Assembly: GCA_002731875.1 (NCBI GenBank)
Contig: PCCY01000019.1
Coordinates: 71,666-135,665 of the forward strand
DNA from: Roseobacter sp.
GTDB taxonomy: Bacteria; Pseudomonadota; Alphaproteobacteria; Rhodobacterales; Rhodobacteraceae
Length of the DNA stretch: 64,000 nt
Direction of reading: 5' to 3'
Part shown: positions 28,252-37,527 of the stretch, one piece after another
Layout of the letters: each line of letters begins with the position of its first letter
How positions within the stretch are numbered: position 1 is the stretch's first letter
Notes under the pieces: model-generated
Database searches by the model: none
The model's input: only the letters and a program-made list of their open reading frames with translations
What the model was told of the DNA's origin: nothing
Made by a program: the position numbers and the translations under genes

Positions 28252-28280
28252 CAAAAACGCCGCCCTTCGGGACGGCGTCT
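28252..28280 (-). terminator. Rho-independent terminator after class III ADH
   Basis: Read on the minus strand, a GC-rich hairpin GACGCCGTCCC-GAAG-GGCGGCG is followed directly by a T-run (TTTTTGC). It lies about 30 bases past the alcohol dehydrogenase stop and separates it from the molybdenum hydroxylase operon, which is transcribed in the same direction. Confidence 0.85.
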
Positions 28281-28308
28281 GTCATATCGGTAACACGGGG
28301 GCCCCGGC

Positions 28309-29424
28309 TTAGTATTCGACAACCGCCCGGATCGATTTGCCCTGATGCATCAGTTCAAAACCTTCGTTGATCTGGTCCAGGGTCAGCTTATGAGTGATCA
28401 TCGGATCGATCTCGATCTTGCCATCCATGTACCAGTCGACGATCCTGGGCACGTCTGTACGGCCCTTCGCACCCCCGAAGGCGGTGCCTTTCCAGACACG
28501 GCCAGTGACCAGCTGGAACGGACGGGTCGAAATTTCCGCGCCCGCGGGGGCAACGCCGATGATGATGCTTTCGCCCCACCCTTTATGCGCAGCCTCGAGA
28601 GCTGTACGCATGACCTTGGTATTGCCCGTCGCATCGAAGGTATAGTCGGCCCCGCCCTTGGTCAGTTCGACCAGATGCGCGACCATGTCCCCCTCGACCT
28701 GGGTGGGATTGACGAAATCGGTCATGCCAAAATAGCGGCCGGTTTCTTCCTTGTCGTCATTGAGGTCGACACCGACGATCTGGTCGGCCCCGGCAAGACG
28801 CAAACCCTGGATGACGTTGAGGCCGATACCGCCGAGGCCGAATACCACGCAACGCGCGCCGATCTCGACCTTGGCGGTGTTAATCACCGCGCCGATGCCG
28901 GTTGTGACACCGCATCCGATGTAGCATATCTTGTCGAACGGCGCATCCTTGCGCACCTTGGCCAGCGCGATCTCGGGGATTACCGTGTGGTTGGCAAAGG
29001 TAGAACACCCCATGTAGTGATGGATCGGTGTCCCGTCGAGCATCGAGAAACGGGTGGTGCCGTCGGGCAGCAACCCCTGGCCCTGCGTTACACGGATCGC
29101 TTGGCACAGGTTGGTCTTGCCCGAGAGGCAATATTCGCATTCGCGGCATTCGGGTGTGTAGAGCGGGATAACATGATCACCGACTTCCAGCGTCGTGACG
29201 CCTTCGCCGATCTCGACGACCACTCCCGCGCCTTCATGCCCCAGGATCGCGGGAAAGATGCCTTCGGGGTCGTCACCGGAGCGGGTGAATTCGTCGGTAT
29301 GGCAAAGGCCCGTGGCCTTGATCTCGACGAGCACTTCACCCTTGCGTGGGCCTTCGAGATTGACCTCCATGATTTCTAGCGGTTTGCCTGCGGCGACGGC
29401 GACAGCAGCACGGGTTCTCATCAT
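28309..29424 (-). CDS. frmA: S-(hydroxymethyl)glutathione dehydrogenase / class III alcohol dehydrogenase
   Basis: The 371-residue zinc dehydrogenase carries the catalytic zinc ligands in GLCHTDE, GHEGAG and the later CGVTTG region, and the structural zinc Cys cluster [16 protein letters not shown]. The Rossmann motif is [14 protein letters not shown]. Class III enzymes oxidise the spontaneous formaldehyde-glutathione adduct with NAD+ and also reduce S-nitrosoglutathione. In this group they serve formaldehyde detoxification in C1 and methylated-compound metabolism. The start is taken at the tandem ATG 29424/29421, with AGGA eight bases before it; an ATG at 29433 overlaps that ribosome site. 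The usual partner S-formylglutathione hydrolase is not adjacent. Confidence 0.93.
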   Translation of the reverse strand: MMRTRAAVAVAAGKPLEIMEVNLEGPRKGEVLVEIKATGLCHTDEFTRSGDDPEGIFPAILGHEGAGVVVEIGEGVTTLEVGDHVIPLYTPECRECEYCLSGKTNLCQAIRVTQGQGLLPDGTTRFSMLDGTPIHHYMGCSTFANHTVIPEIALAKVRKDAPFDKICYIGCGVTTGIGAVINTAKVEIGARCVVFGLGGIGLNVIQGLRLAGADQIVGVDLNDDKEETGRYFGMTDFVNPTQVEGDMVAHLVELTKGGADYTFDATGNTKVMRTALEAAHKGWGESIIIGVAPAGAEISTRPFQLVTGRVWKGTAFGGAKGRTDVPRIVDWYMDGKIEIDPMITHKLTLDQINEGFELMHQGKSIRAVVEY

Positions 29425-29528
29425 TGGACGCATCCTTTTGCTATTTGAGGCAAAAGGCCGAAATCGGCGCGCATTGTCAAGCTTCGGGTATGCCGCGGCG
29501 GACGGATCACGGGCGGCGACGGCGGTTT

Positions 29529-29580
29529 GGGGGCGCTGCCCCCGGTGCCGCTTTGCGGCCCCTCCCCCGGGATTTTTACC
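29529..29580 (-). terminator. Tandem GC-rich hairpins downstream of pcaQ
   Basis: Two adjacent hairpins are visible: GGGGGC-GCT-GCCCCC (29529-29543) and GCCGC-TTT-GCGGC (29547-29559). They are followed by a CCCGGG palindrome and an AT-rich tract (GATTTTTACC). They begin within about 10 bases of the pcaQ stop on the minus strand. They could terminate pcaQ transcription, but the T-run is missing on that side, so an interspersed repeat is an equal possibility. Confidence 0.5.
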
Positions 29581-29587
29581 ATTTGGA

Positions 29588-30532
29588 TCAGGGGCGCGGC
29601 GCGGCACCGGGCAGTTCGTGATAAACCTCGTTCAACGCGGCCTGTTGCAGGGCGGTTACCATCGCGGTGAGCTCTGAATTTCTGTGGGTGGTTTCGCGCA
29701 GGCTGATCCCTACCGGCCCTGCCATCATCGGCGCGTTCAGTGACAAGGCTTTGAGGCTGCCTTCGGCAAGTTCCCTGGCGATGACACCACGGGAGATGAA
29801 CCAGATGGCATCACTATCCAGCAGAATGCGTCTGCCAAAGGCCAAGGACACCGTTTCATAGGCCGGGGTGATGTGTTCCATCGCGATGCTGCGCAGATAG
29901 GATCGAACCAGCGCGCCGATCACGGCACCGGGCGGTGGAAGCATCAGCGGAAACCGCTGCGCGTCCGTCGCGTTGAAGCGATTTTTCAACGGATGGTCCG
30001 CCCGCACCACCGCCACGACATCTTCGGTGTAAAGCTGGGTGAAGTTCAGCCCGTCCATCGTGTCGGCATCCGCCATGCGCCCCACCACCATATCCAATCG
30101 GCCTTCGCGCAGCTGCGATAACAGCAACCAGTTCGGCCCTGTGGAAACGCGGACCAGGCAGTGGGGGTTGGTTTGGCGGAACCGAATGGCCGCGCGTGGC
30201 ATCAGGCGCGTTGCGGCCGTGGGCAATGCACCGATCCTCAACCGTGTATCGACCTGCCCTGTCGCTTGGATGCTGGCTTGGGCGCGCGCCAGAGTTGTCA
30301 CCGCGGACCCGGCCGATTTCTGGAAACTCCGCCCGACGGCGTTCAAGCGCAATTGACGGCCCGTGCGGTCGAACAAACGTAGGCCGAGGATATCCTCGAG
30401 CTCGCGCAGGGTTTTGGAGACTGCCGGCTGGGTCACGCCCAGGTGGTCGGCGGCCGCGACTATCGACCCCGCCTGTGCGATTTCCAGAAAGGTCAAAATA
30501 TGCCGCAAACGCAGTCTTGGATCAATAAGCAT
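29588..30532 (-). CDS. pcaQ: LysR-family regulator of protocatechuate genes
   Basis: The 314-residue LysR-type regulator has an N-terminal winged helix-turn-helix (about 5-65, [20 protein letters not shown]) and a C-terminal effector-binding domain. It is transcribed away from pcaC, the standard arrangement for PcaQ, which in rhizobia activates pca genes in response to beta-carboxy-cis,cis-muconate or gamma-carboxymuconolactone. The ATG at 30532 ([12 protein letters not shown]) matches the family start; 14 upstream codons are dismissed. The short 91-base gap to pcaC must contain both promoters. Confidence 0.9.
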   Translation of the reverse strand: MLIDPRLRLRHILTFLEIAQAGSIVAAADHLGVTQPAVSKTLRELEDILGLRLFDRTGRQLRLNAVGRSFQKSAGSAVTTLARAQASIQATGQVDTRLRIGALPTAATRLMPRAAIRFRQTNPHCLVRVSTGPNWLLLSQLREGRLDMVVGRMADADTMDGLNFTQLYTEDVVAVVRADHPLKNRFNATDAQRFPLMLPPPGAVIGALVRSYLRSIAMEHITPAYETVSLAFGRRILLDSDAIWFISRGVIARELAEGSLKALSLNAPMMAGPVGISLRETTHRNSELTAMVTALQQAALNEVYHELPGAAPRP

Positions 30533-30623
30533 AACGATCAAGTTATATGATATCCGCGACATCTCAATATACATGAAGTATCAGTTATGCGAATAATGCT
30601 CCGAAAACAGCAGGAACCTACAG
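30533..30623. promoter_or_regulatory. pcaQ-pcaC divergent promoter region
   Basis: These 91 AT-rich bases separate pcaQ from the pcaCHG operon and must hold the PcaQ site and both promoters. Short T/A-rich dyads of the LysR T-N11-A kind can be drawn (for example around 30543-30560 and 30580-30600), but a match to the published rhizobial PcaQ box is not evident. The pcaC ribosome site AGGAA is at its right end. Confidence 0.5.
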
Positions 30624-31731
<1,108 letters not shown>

Positions 31732-31732
<1 letters not shown>

Positions 31733-32337
31733 TGCAAACGCTGGACATTCTCAAAGAAAGCCCGTCGCAGACCGCCGGGCCTTACGTGCATATCGGATGT
31801 GTGCCAAATTTCTGCGGCATCACGGGCGTTTACCCGCACGATCTGGGTGACACCATGGTCAATGCCGATACCCAAGGTGCCCGTATCACGGTCAGGGGAA
31901 CGGTGTATGACGGAACCGGCACCCCGCTTAGGGATGCAATGGTCGAGATTTGGCAAGCCGACGCGAATGGGATCTATCCAAACAATGATCCACGCGGCCC
32001 GGCGGATCCGAACTTTACCGGATGGGGCCGCAAGGCTGGAGATTACGACACTGGCGAATGGGTATTCGAGACCATCCGCCCCGGTTCGGTGCCGTTTCCC
32101 GACGGGCGAATGATGGCACCGCATATCAGCTTGTGGATCGTGGCGCGTGGTATCAATATCGGGCTTAACACCCGCATGTATTTTCCCGATGCCGATAACA
32201 GTACTGACCCGCTGTTGACACGTATTGAACATCAAAACCGCGTGCCGACCCTGATCGCGGAAAAAGAGGCCGATGGCGTTTATCGGTTCGACGTATATCT
32301 TCAGGGCGAGAAAGAAACGGTATTCCTAGATGTCTGA
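31732..32337 (+). CDS. pcaG: Protocatechuate 3,4-dioxygenase alpha subunit
   Basis: This 201-residue chain shares the intradiol dioxygenase fold with pcaH (VEIWQADANGIYP, FTGWGRKAGD, APHISLWIVARG) but lacks a full iron-ligand set, as expected for the alpha subunit. The ATG at 31732 shares one base with the pcaH stop; a TTG three bases earlier is unlikely. The segment SPSQTAGPYVHIG near the N-terminus is characteristic of PcaG. Its stop overlaps the next gene by eight bases. Confidence 0.95.
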
Positions 32338-33166
32338 CCCTTGTATCTTGTGTGTTGCCATCACCGGCAGCGTCCCTACCAAATCCGCGAACCCAAATGT
32401 CCCTATCTCGATCGCCGAGCAGATCGAGAGCACCCAGGAGGCATTCGAGGCTGGGGCCAGCATCTGCCATGCGCATGTACGCAACGACGATGAAACGCCG
32501 TCGTCCGACCCGGACAAATTCGCCGCTCTCAAGGAGGGGTTGGAGAAGCATTGCCCCGGTATGATCATCCAGTTTTCAACCGGAGGCCGGTCAGGAGCGG
32601 GAAAGGCCCGAGGCGGGATGTTGTCGCTTCGTCCCGATATGGCTTCGTTATCAGTTGGATCGAACAATTTTCCGACCCGAGTCTATGAAAATCCGCCGGA
32701 TTTGGTGGAATGGTTGGCGTCCGAGATGCGCCAGCATGAAGTTGTTCCAGAAATAGAAGCCTTCGACCTGAGCCACATCTTGCAAGCGATAAAGCATCAT
32801 CAAGACGGCAAGCTTTATGGCAGACTGTATGTGCAATTCGTGATGGGTGTGAAGAATGCTATGCCCGCGGATAAGGCGGTGTTCGACTTTTACGTCGAAC
32901 AGGTCAAGGCGCGTGCGCCCGACGCTGCGTGGTGCGCGGCAGGTATCGGCCCCAATCAGATCGTCGTGAATGAATGGGCGATCGCGGCAGGCGGGCACAC
33001 CCGCGCCGGGCTTGAGGATAACGTGCGTCTGGATCGTGACACGCTTGCCCCGTCCAATGCTGCGCTGATCGCGCGGGCGGCCAAGCTGTGTGAGAAATAT
33101 GAACGCCCGGTCGCGACGTGGCAGCAGGCACGCGAAATTCTGGGTCTGCGCAGCGTCACATTCTAG
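32330..33166 (+). CDS. BKACE-family beta-keto acid cleavage enzyme (DUF849)
   Basis: The 278-residue TIM-barrel protein has the BKACE zinc and catalytic landmarks: HAHVR near residue 44, PEIEAFDLSH near 139, GIGPNQ near 204 and GGHTRAGLEDN near 221. The family condenses a beta-keto acid with acetyl-CoA to give a new CoA ester plus acetoacetate; the founding member acts on 3-keto-5-aminohexanoate. Its eight-base overlap with pcaG suggests the substrate here is beta-ketoadipate, yielding succinyl-CoA and acetoacetate and bypassing PcaIJ and PcaF. The family assignment is firm; the substrate is inference from context. Confidence 0.88.
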   Translation: MSDPCILCVAITGSVPTKSANPNVPISIAEQIESTQEAFEAGASICHAHVRNDDETPSSDPDKFAALKEGLEKHCPGMIIQFSTGGRSGAGKARGGMLSLRPDMASLSVGSNNFPTRVYENPPDLVEWLASEMRQHEVVPEIEAFDLSHILQAIKHHQDGKLYGRLYVQFVMGVKNAMPADKAVFDFYVEQVKARAPDAAWCAAGIGPNQIVVNEWAIAAGGHTRAGLEDNVRLDRDTLAPSNAALIARAAKLCEKYERPVATWQQAREILGLRSVTF

Positions 33167-33271
33167 GCCCCACCCTGCCTTGCCCGGCTGGCTATTTTGT
33201 CATCCGGGCTGGGTGACGTTTCGGCCACGGGCTGCGCCAACGCCGGCGAGGCGCGCGATAGTCCGGTTATG

Positions 33272-34384
33272 CTAGAGGAATATCTCGTCGAAACGGGTTT
33301 CGGTATCCGCTTCAAGCTTCTCAACCGCGCGGTCCACGTCGGCATTGGACGGGTTCACCCAGTTCGCGTTTTCTATGATGCCCGCCGACTTGAGCGCCCG
33401 AGCGGTTTTTTCAAAATCGATCAAGGCGTACACCTCGTTATATTGCACCTTCTCGCCGGCACGAAACCAGTACCGCGTACAGGCGTCTATGATATCGGGC
33501 CGGACCCCCGCGAACCACCTCAGCTGCATTTCAAAATCAGCAAAGATGGCACCGGGACGGCGCAACAAAATACCGATTTTGCAGTCAGGGTTAATCACAA
33601 AAGCCGCGAGATGCAGCGCCGAATTATCGGTCGAAACGATCGCGGAAGCGCCTTTGTACCACGCGAGCTGGGTTTCCAGATCGTGGTCTTGAGGGTGAAA
33701 AACGGTATAGCCCTCGGTTTTCATCTTCGCCTCGATATAGTCTTCCATCAAGAACCGCCCGCGCTTGCGAAACAGACCGCTGCGCGAAATATATATCTTG
33801 TCCGGCCCTGCGGGTTCGACCCGCTGGCGGAGGCGACGGTCGGTGAAATCACGCATCTCGGGGCACCCGGCCATCAGGTTGCCGGTACCGAAACCTTGCG
33901 GTGCCACGATCAGACGTTCCACACGGGTCGGTTCGTTGAAGGCGGTAAGGCGGGGTATTTCCCCTAGACTGGCCGCAATGTTTCGAACCATGCTCAGGCT
34001 GCGTTCAGGCCAGGTCAGCTTTTGTTTGGGAATGTACGCTACCGCGTCGATTGTTTCATCGAAACTATCCAGCGCCCATAGACGCGACAGGCTTTCGCAT
34101 AAGGCGTGACCAAAGTGCCCATATGCCATGCCACCATAAAGCATCGTGCCGTTCACTGTGCTGTCGATCTCGGCTGGGGCCGGTGGCAGAGGTTCCACCG
34201 TGGTGGGCTTACCACCTGACCGAAAGGTCTGCGCATCATGGCAGTATTCACCGTCGGCCGTGAACACCCCCGCCGGACGCGCCATACCCTGCCAATCGCC
34301 GTCCCCCCACGGGACGAGAATGGCGTTTTCAATGACCCGCATCTGCGGTGACAGGGGCCGTTCAGGGTCAAGGGTCAGCGCCAT
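33272..34384 (-). CDS. Glycosyltransferase family 61-like protein
   Basis: The 370-residue protein resembles GT61/capsular biosynthesis transferases. It has a central YGGMAYGHFGHALCESLSRLW region with conserved Gly-His residues, a DKIYISRSG motif, and a C-terminal segment IVSTDNSALHLAAF typical of the family (cf. the S-x-x-G-A-x-x-x-N/H region). It would transfer a sugar in extracellular glycan or lipopolysaccharide synthesis. No membrane segment is seen. CAGGAAAG lies eight bases before the ATG at 34384. It is the last gene of the minus-strand run that starts with the sulfatase neighbours. Confidence 0.8.
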   Translation of the reverse strand: MALTLDPERPLSPQMRVIENAILVPWGDGDWQGMARPAGVFTADGEYCHDAQTFRSGGKPTTVEPLPPAPAEIDSTVNGTMLYGGMAYGHFGHALCESLSRLWALDSFDETIDAVAYIPKQKLTWPERSLSMVRNIAASLGEIPRLTAFNEPTRVERLIVAPQGFGTGNLMAGCPEMRDFTDRRLRQRVEPAGPDKIYISRSGLFRKRGRFLMEDYIEAKMKTEGYTVFHPQDHDLETQLAWYKGASAIVSTDNSALHLAAFVINPDCKIGILLRRPGAIFADFEMQLRWFAGVRPDIIDACTRYWFRAGEKVQYNEVYALIDFEKTARALKSAGIIENANWVNPSNADVDRAVEKLEADTETRFDEIFL

Positions 34385-34420
34385 GTGGTTATCTTTCCTG
34401 GTATCTGCCGGTTCAGGGTT

Positions 34421-36718
34421 TTACGCCTGACCGATCTGCGCACGCAACTGCGTGTCAGACACGGGGCCGTCAATACGGATGAACGACACGCCAAGGCGGA
34501 TATCGGCACGATCTTTCTGCGTTACGTTGATTTCCGGAGCCAATGGCCATTCCGATAGATCCAGCCGGTAATCATCATGCCAGCCTTTGATATGCGTGAC
34601 GCCGCCGTAGGCGACGTGAAACACCACGCACCCCTCGCCCGGCTCAATCAGGTTCTGGCCGCTCCCCACGTAGATATGATCATCGCCCCCGGCAGAGCGT
34701 ACGACATTGCGCCCCGGCCCGGTATGAATCTCCGACCCACCGGTCCCGTCCGAGATATTGTCGTTGCCAGGACCGCCGTGAATCTTGCTGCGCCCTTCGC
34801 CACCGCGGATCACGTCATCACCTGCGCCGCCATCCAAGACGTCGCGCCCGTTCCCGCCGATCAGCGTGTCGTTGCCCGCACCGCCGTAAAACAGGTGGAC
34901 GTCCTTGCCGCGTCCGGATTTGGCAATCAGCATATCATTGCCCGCGCCGCCATAGAACGTCGCCCCTGCGTATTTAGCACCGATCATCACATCCTCGCCT
35001 CGGCTGCCGTGTACATTGACGGCGACACGTTCGGATGTCTCGAAGTTCATCGGGGTATCAGGGTGTGCGACGACGGCGATTTCCTTGCCTTGGGACGCAT
35101 CCTGTTCCTTGCGCGAAACCACCGTCGCGATACGGATATTTTCGATATAGGCGGGCATGTGCAGCACGTAGTCATCCGGTCCGGCCATGTACCACAAGGT
35201 GTCCTTGCCGCCATCGGGCTCTTCGGTGATCTTTTCGGCATTCGCCCCGTAGGCCCAATAATCATTGTCGGCATTGCCGCCGGCCAGAACAACGGAGCCA
35301 TCAAGCGCCATCATAGCGTTTACGCCTCGTTCAGGGTTTTCAAAGCCGCGCAGGTCAAGGCCGAGTTCCAGCGCATTATCCACCATTGCGGCCCGCAAGG
35401 CATCCAGGGGGCCTTCGGCTATGATATTTTTTGTTTCGCCGGGGTCTGCGACCAGATCATAGATATGTTCTTCGCCGTTGGGATAGCGGAAATACCGATA
35501 GCGGCTCAGATCAGGTTCGGACGATCGAACCGACAACGTACCAAACACGCTGGTCACAGGGGATTTGGTGGCGTCATACCGACCAAAGCTGTCATCCACC
35601 AGAGGCAGCAGGCTTTGCCCCGACGTCCAATCCGGGCGATAGGGCAGCCCGGCCAGATCCATGATCGTCTTGGGCACGTTGTGCAGCGACACCGGCATCT
35701 CGACGACGCGCCCCTGTTCCATCCCTGCATTCCAGATGCCAAGCGGAACATGCGCGGCGCTGTCCCACTGGCTCATCTTGTGGAAACTGTCGTGGGTGCC
35801 AAGGTTAAAGCCGTTGTCGGACAACAGAACCACAGTGGTGTTTTGCGCCAGATCCGACGCGCGCAGCGCATCCATGAAGCGCCCGATTTCGCTATCCACA
35901 TGGCTGATGGCCGCAAAATAGGCGCGGACGACTTGCCGCCATGCGTGGTCGCCAGCCTTTTCCGGCGTCCAGGGGCCGTTGGTGATATAGGCGGCTTCAT
36001 ACACCGCCATACCGTCTTGCGGGCCAAAGTAATCTTCGGGGGCCGCAGATTGCGGCCATGTGATCTGGTCGACATCGTATTGCTGATAAAACCGATCAGG
36101 ACATTGCAGGTTATAGTGCGGGTGCTTGAAACCCAGTTGAATCAGGTGGCGACGGTCAGGGTCCGCGCGCTCCAGATAGTCGATGGCGTTCTGCGCAACC
36201 ATGTTATCATAGAACTTCGCATCCTGACTGCCGTCATCATCGGGGTGATTGACGCCCGCGATCCCCGGCCCTTTATCCAGGTATTTCCGCACCTTGGAAC
36301 GCTTGCCAGCATCCTTTGCCTCTGGCTGTTCGTGAAACAGAATGCGTGCGTATTCATAGGGCATGGGCTTGTAGTTGCTGTCCACCTTGCCCGTGGTAAA
36401 GGTGCGAAAACCGGCGCGGCGCAGATCAAACTGCCAGCCGGTGGTCGGCGGCAGGACATCGCGCCAGAACCGATTGAGATCGACCAGTCCGGTCCGAAAC
36501 GGCGACAGCCCCGTTGCCAGTTCAGCACGGCACGGCGCGCATAGCGGCACGGTGGCGTAGGCATTCGCGAACCGAACGCCCTCGCTCATGAAGCGGTCGA
36601 TATTGGGGGTGCTTATCGTCAGCCCGAAGGCATTGCGCCACGTAAAGACGTCGATCATGTCATCGATCCAGATGACACATATGTTGCCTTGGCTGCTTGT
36701 TGATTTCGTAAAGCTCAT
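34421..36718 (-). CDS. Sulfatase with C-terminal RTX calcium-binding repeats
   Basis: The 765-residue protein begins with a type I sulfatase domain (about 10-480). Its formylglycine motif is CAPCRAELATG, metal-site Asp pair is IWIDDM, and LLSDNGFNLGTHDSFHKMSQW resembles the iduronate-2-sulfatase/choline-sulfatase branch. After a linker (about 480-580) come RTX-type Gly-Asp repeats (GGAGNDxL, GGAGDDVI, GGPGNDNI; about 580-690) and a short C-terminal region. There is no Sec or Tat signal, so type I export is likely. If so, Cys must be converted to formylglycine in the cytosol before export. The ATG at 36718 overlaps the upstream stop by four bases. Substrate is unknown but is likely a sulfated glycan. 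Confidence 0.88.
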   Translation of the reverse strand: MSFTKSTSSQGNICVIWIDDMIDVFTWRNAFGLTISTPNIDRFMSEGVRFANAYATVPLCAPCRAELATGLSPFRTGLVDLNRFWRDVLPPTTGWQFDLRRAGFRTFTTGKVDSNYKPMPYEYARILFHEQPEAKDAGKRSKVRKYLDKGPGIAGVNHPDDDGSQDAKFYDNMVAQNAIDYLERADPDRRHLIQLGFKHPHYNLQCPDRFYQQYDVDQITWPQSAAPEDYFGPQDGMAVYEAAYITNGPWTPEKAGDHAWRQVVRAYFAAISHVDSEIGRFMDALRASDLAQNTTVVLLSDNGFNLGTHDSFHKMSQWDSAAHVPLGIWNAGMEQGRVVEMPVSLHNVPKTIMDLAGLPYRPDWTSGQSLLPLVDDSFGRYDATKSPVTSVFGTLSVRSSEPDLSRYRYFRYPNGEEHIYDLVADPGETKNIIAEGPLDALRAAMVDNALELGLDLRGFENPERGVNAMMALDGSVVLAGGNADNDYWAYGANAEKITEEPDGGKDTLWYMAGPDDYVLHMPAYIENIRIATVVSRKEQDASQGKEIAVVAHPDTPMNFETSERVAVNVHGSRGEDVMIGAKYAGATFYGGAGNDMLIAKSGRGKDVHLFYGGAGNDTLIGGNGRDVLDGGAGDDVIRGGEGRSKIHGGPGNDNISDGTGGSEIHTGPGRNVVRSAGGDDHIYVGSGQNLIEPGEGCVVFHVAYGGVTHIKGWHDDYRLDLSEWPLAPEINVTQKDRADIRLGVSFIRIDGPVSDTQLRAQIGQA
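34660..34975 (-). repeat. RTX nonapeptide-repeat block in the sulfatase gene
   Basis: The gene encodes successive GGxGxDxhx-like nonapeptides (for example YGGAGNDML, YGGAGNDTL, DGGAGDDVI, HGGPGNDNI), interrupted and degenerate toward the end. Such repeats form a calcium-binding beta-roll that folds outside the cell after type I secretion. Confidence 0.85.
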
Positions 36719-37527
36719 GCGCGGTCCCCCCCGCTTTCGACAAATCTGCACGCTTGGATGATCTTGCTTTGGTCAACCGCACCACCGCCATCGTGGTCTA
36801 GCCAGATCAACACATCGCGGATCGTCGACGCGCCCAATGTCTTGAGGATACCTTTGCGATGGGACCGGCAACCGATGAACAGATCATTCGCCCCGCCAAG
36901 CGCCACCGCCAGATCATCCGCTTGGTCCGTACTGGAGCGAGGGGGCGGAAAAACGTCCCCACTCTTGGCGGTACTTATCCGCAGTCTGCCGCAGTCATAG
37001 CCGAGAACGACCCAGAACTCGCCCCCCGGTGACGGCACCGAGACACTGACCGTGCCACCATCGTCGCGCCATTCCAGAATGCCGTCCTTTTCGCTGGCGA
37101 ACAGGTAATTACCGTGCTGGTCAGGGTTCACAGTCAGCAATGTCCGGGCCTGCCCCTGATCGGATTTCACCCGCAACGCACAACAGAACTTTTCGGCGTC
37201 GACGATCGCGCTATCGATTACGAAACCTCCGTTGATCTCGCGGTGATAAACCACACCTCCGGTTTCGCCGAGGCGTGCGTGACCGGTATTTGGGTCGGCC
37301 TGGCGGGCGGGACCGCCAAGATTGTTTTCCGGCTGCCAAATCAGGATTGCCCCGTGGTTGTCAAACGTCATCGCTGGCGCATGACCGCAGTACCATATCG
37401 CGTCGGTGTCGTTGGGGTGGCAGGCCGGCAAGTACGGCTTTGACGCGGATGGCAACAACGGGTCCGTGCGCAAAAGCACTTGATCGGGGACCGTGACGTC
37501 GATGAAGACGGGTTCGAAAATCTCCAT
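36715..37527 (-). CDS. Unrecognised protein, possibly a lectin-like beta-sandwich
   Basis: The 270-residue product has no signal peptide or membrane helix. Its composition (many short beta-prone segments, Gly/Asp turns, few Cys) and the segments GHAPAMTFDNHGAILIW and GGEFWVVLGYDCGRLRIST suggest a beta-sandwich of the laminin-G/concanavalin kind, but no family is recognised with confidence. The ATG at 37527 shares one base with the upstream stop, and its own stop overlaps the sulfatase start by four bases. It is therefore probably made together with the sulfatase and may concern the same glycan. Confidence 0.8.
   Translation of the reverse strand: MEIFEPVFIDVTVPDQVLLRTDPLLPSASKPYLPACHPNDTDAIWYCGHAPAMTFDNHGAILIWQPENNLGGPARQADPNTGHARLGETGGVVYHREINGGFVIDSAIVDAEKFCCALRVKSDQGQARTLLTVNPDQHGNYLFASEKDGILEWRDDGGTVSVSVPSPGGEFWVVLGYDCGRLRISTAKSGDVFPPPRSSTDQADDLAVALGGANDLFIGCRSHRKGILKTLGASTIRDVLIWLDHDGGGAVDQSKIIQACRFVESGGDRA

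Noticed and set aside
30533-30623. A match to the rhizobial PcaQ box (ATAACC-N4-GGTTAA)
   Set aside because: Only loose A/T-rich dyads are present; the published pattern is not found, so no specific operator is claimed.
33167-33271. A GCCCGG...CCGGGC pair as a terminator between the convergent BKACE and GT61 genes
   Set aside because: The stem is only six bases with a long loop and no adjacent T-run.
34577-36544. A 655-codon open frame on the plus strand opposite the sulfatase
   Set aside because: It lies wholly antisense to a gene with clear sulfatase and RTX motifs, and its composition (rich in His, Arg, Val, Ile with no domain) is the mirror effect of high-GC codon use.
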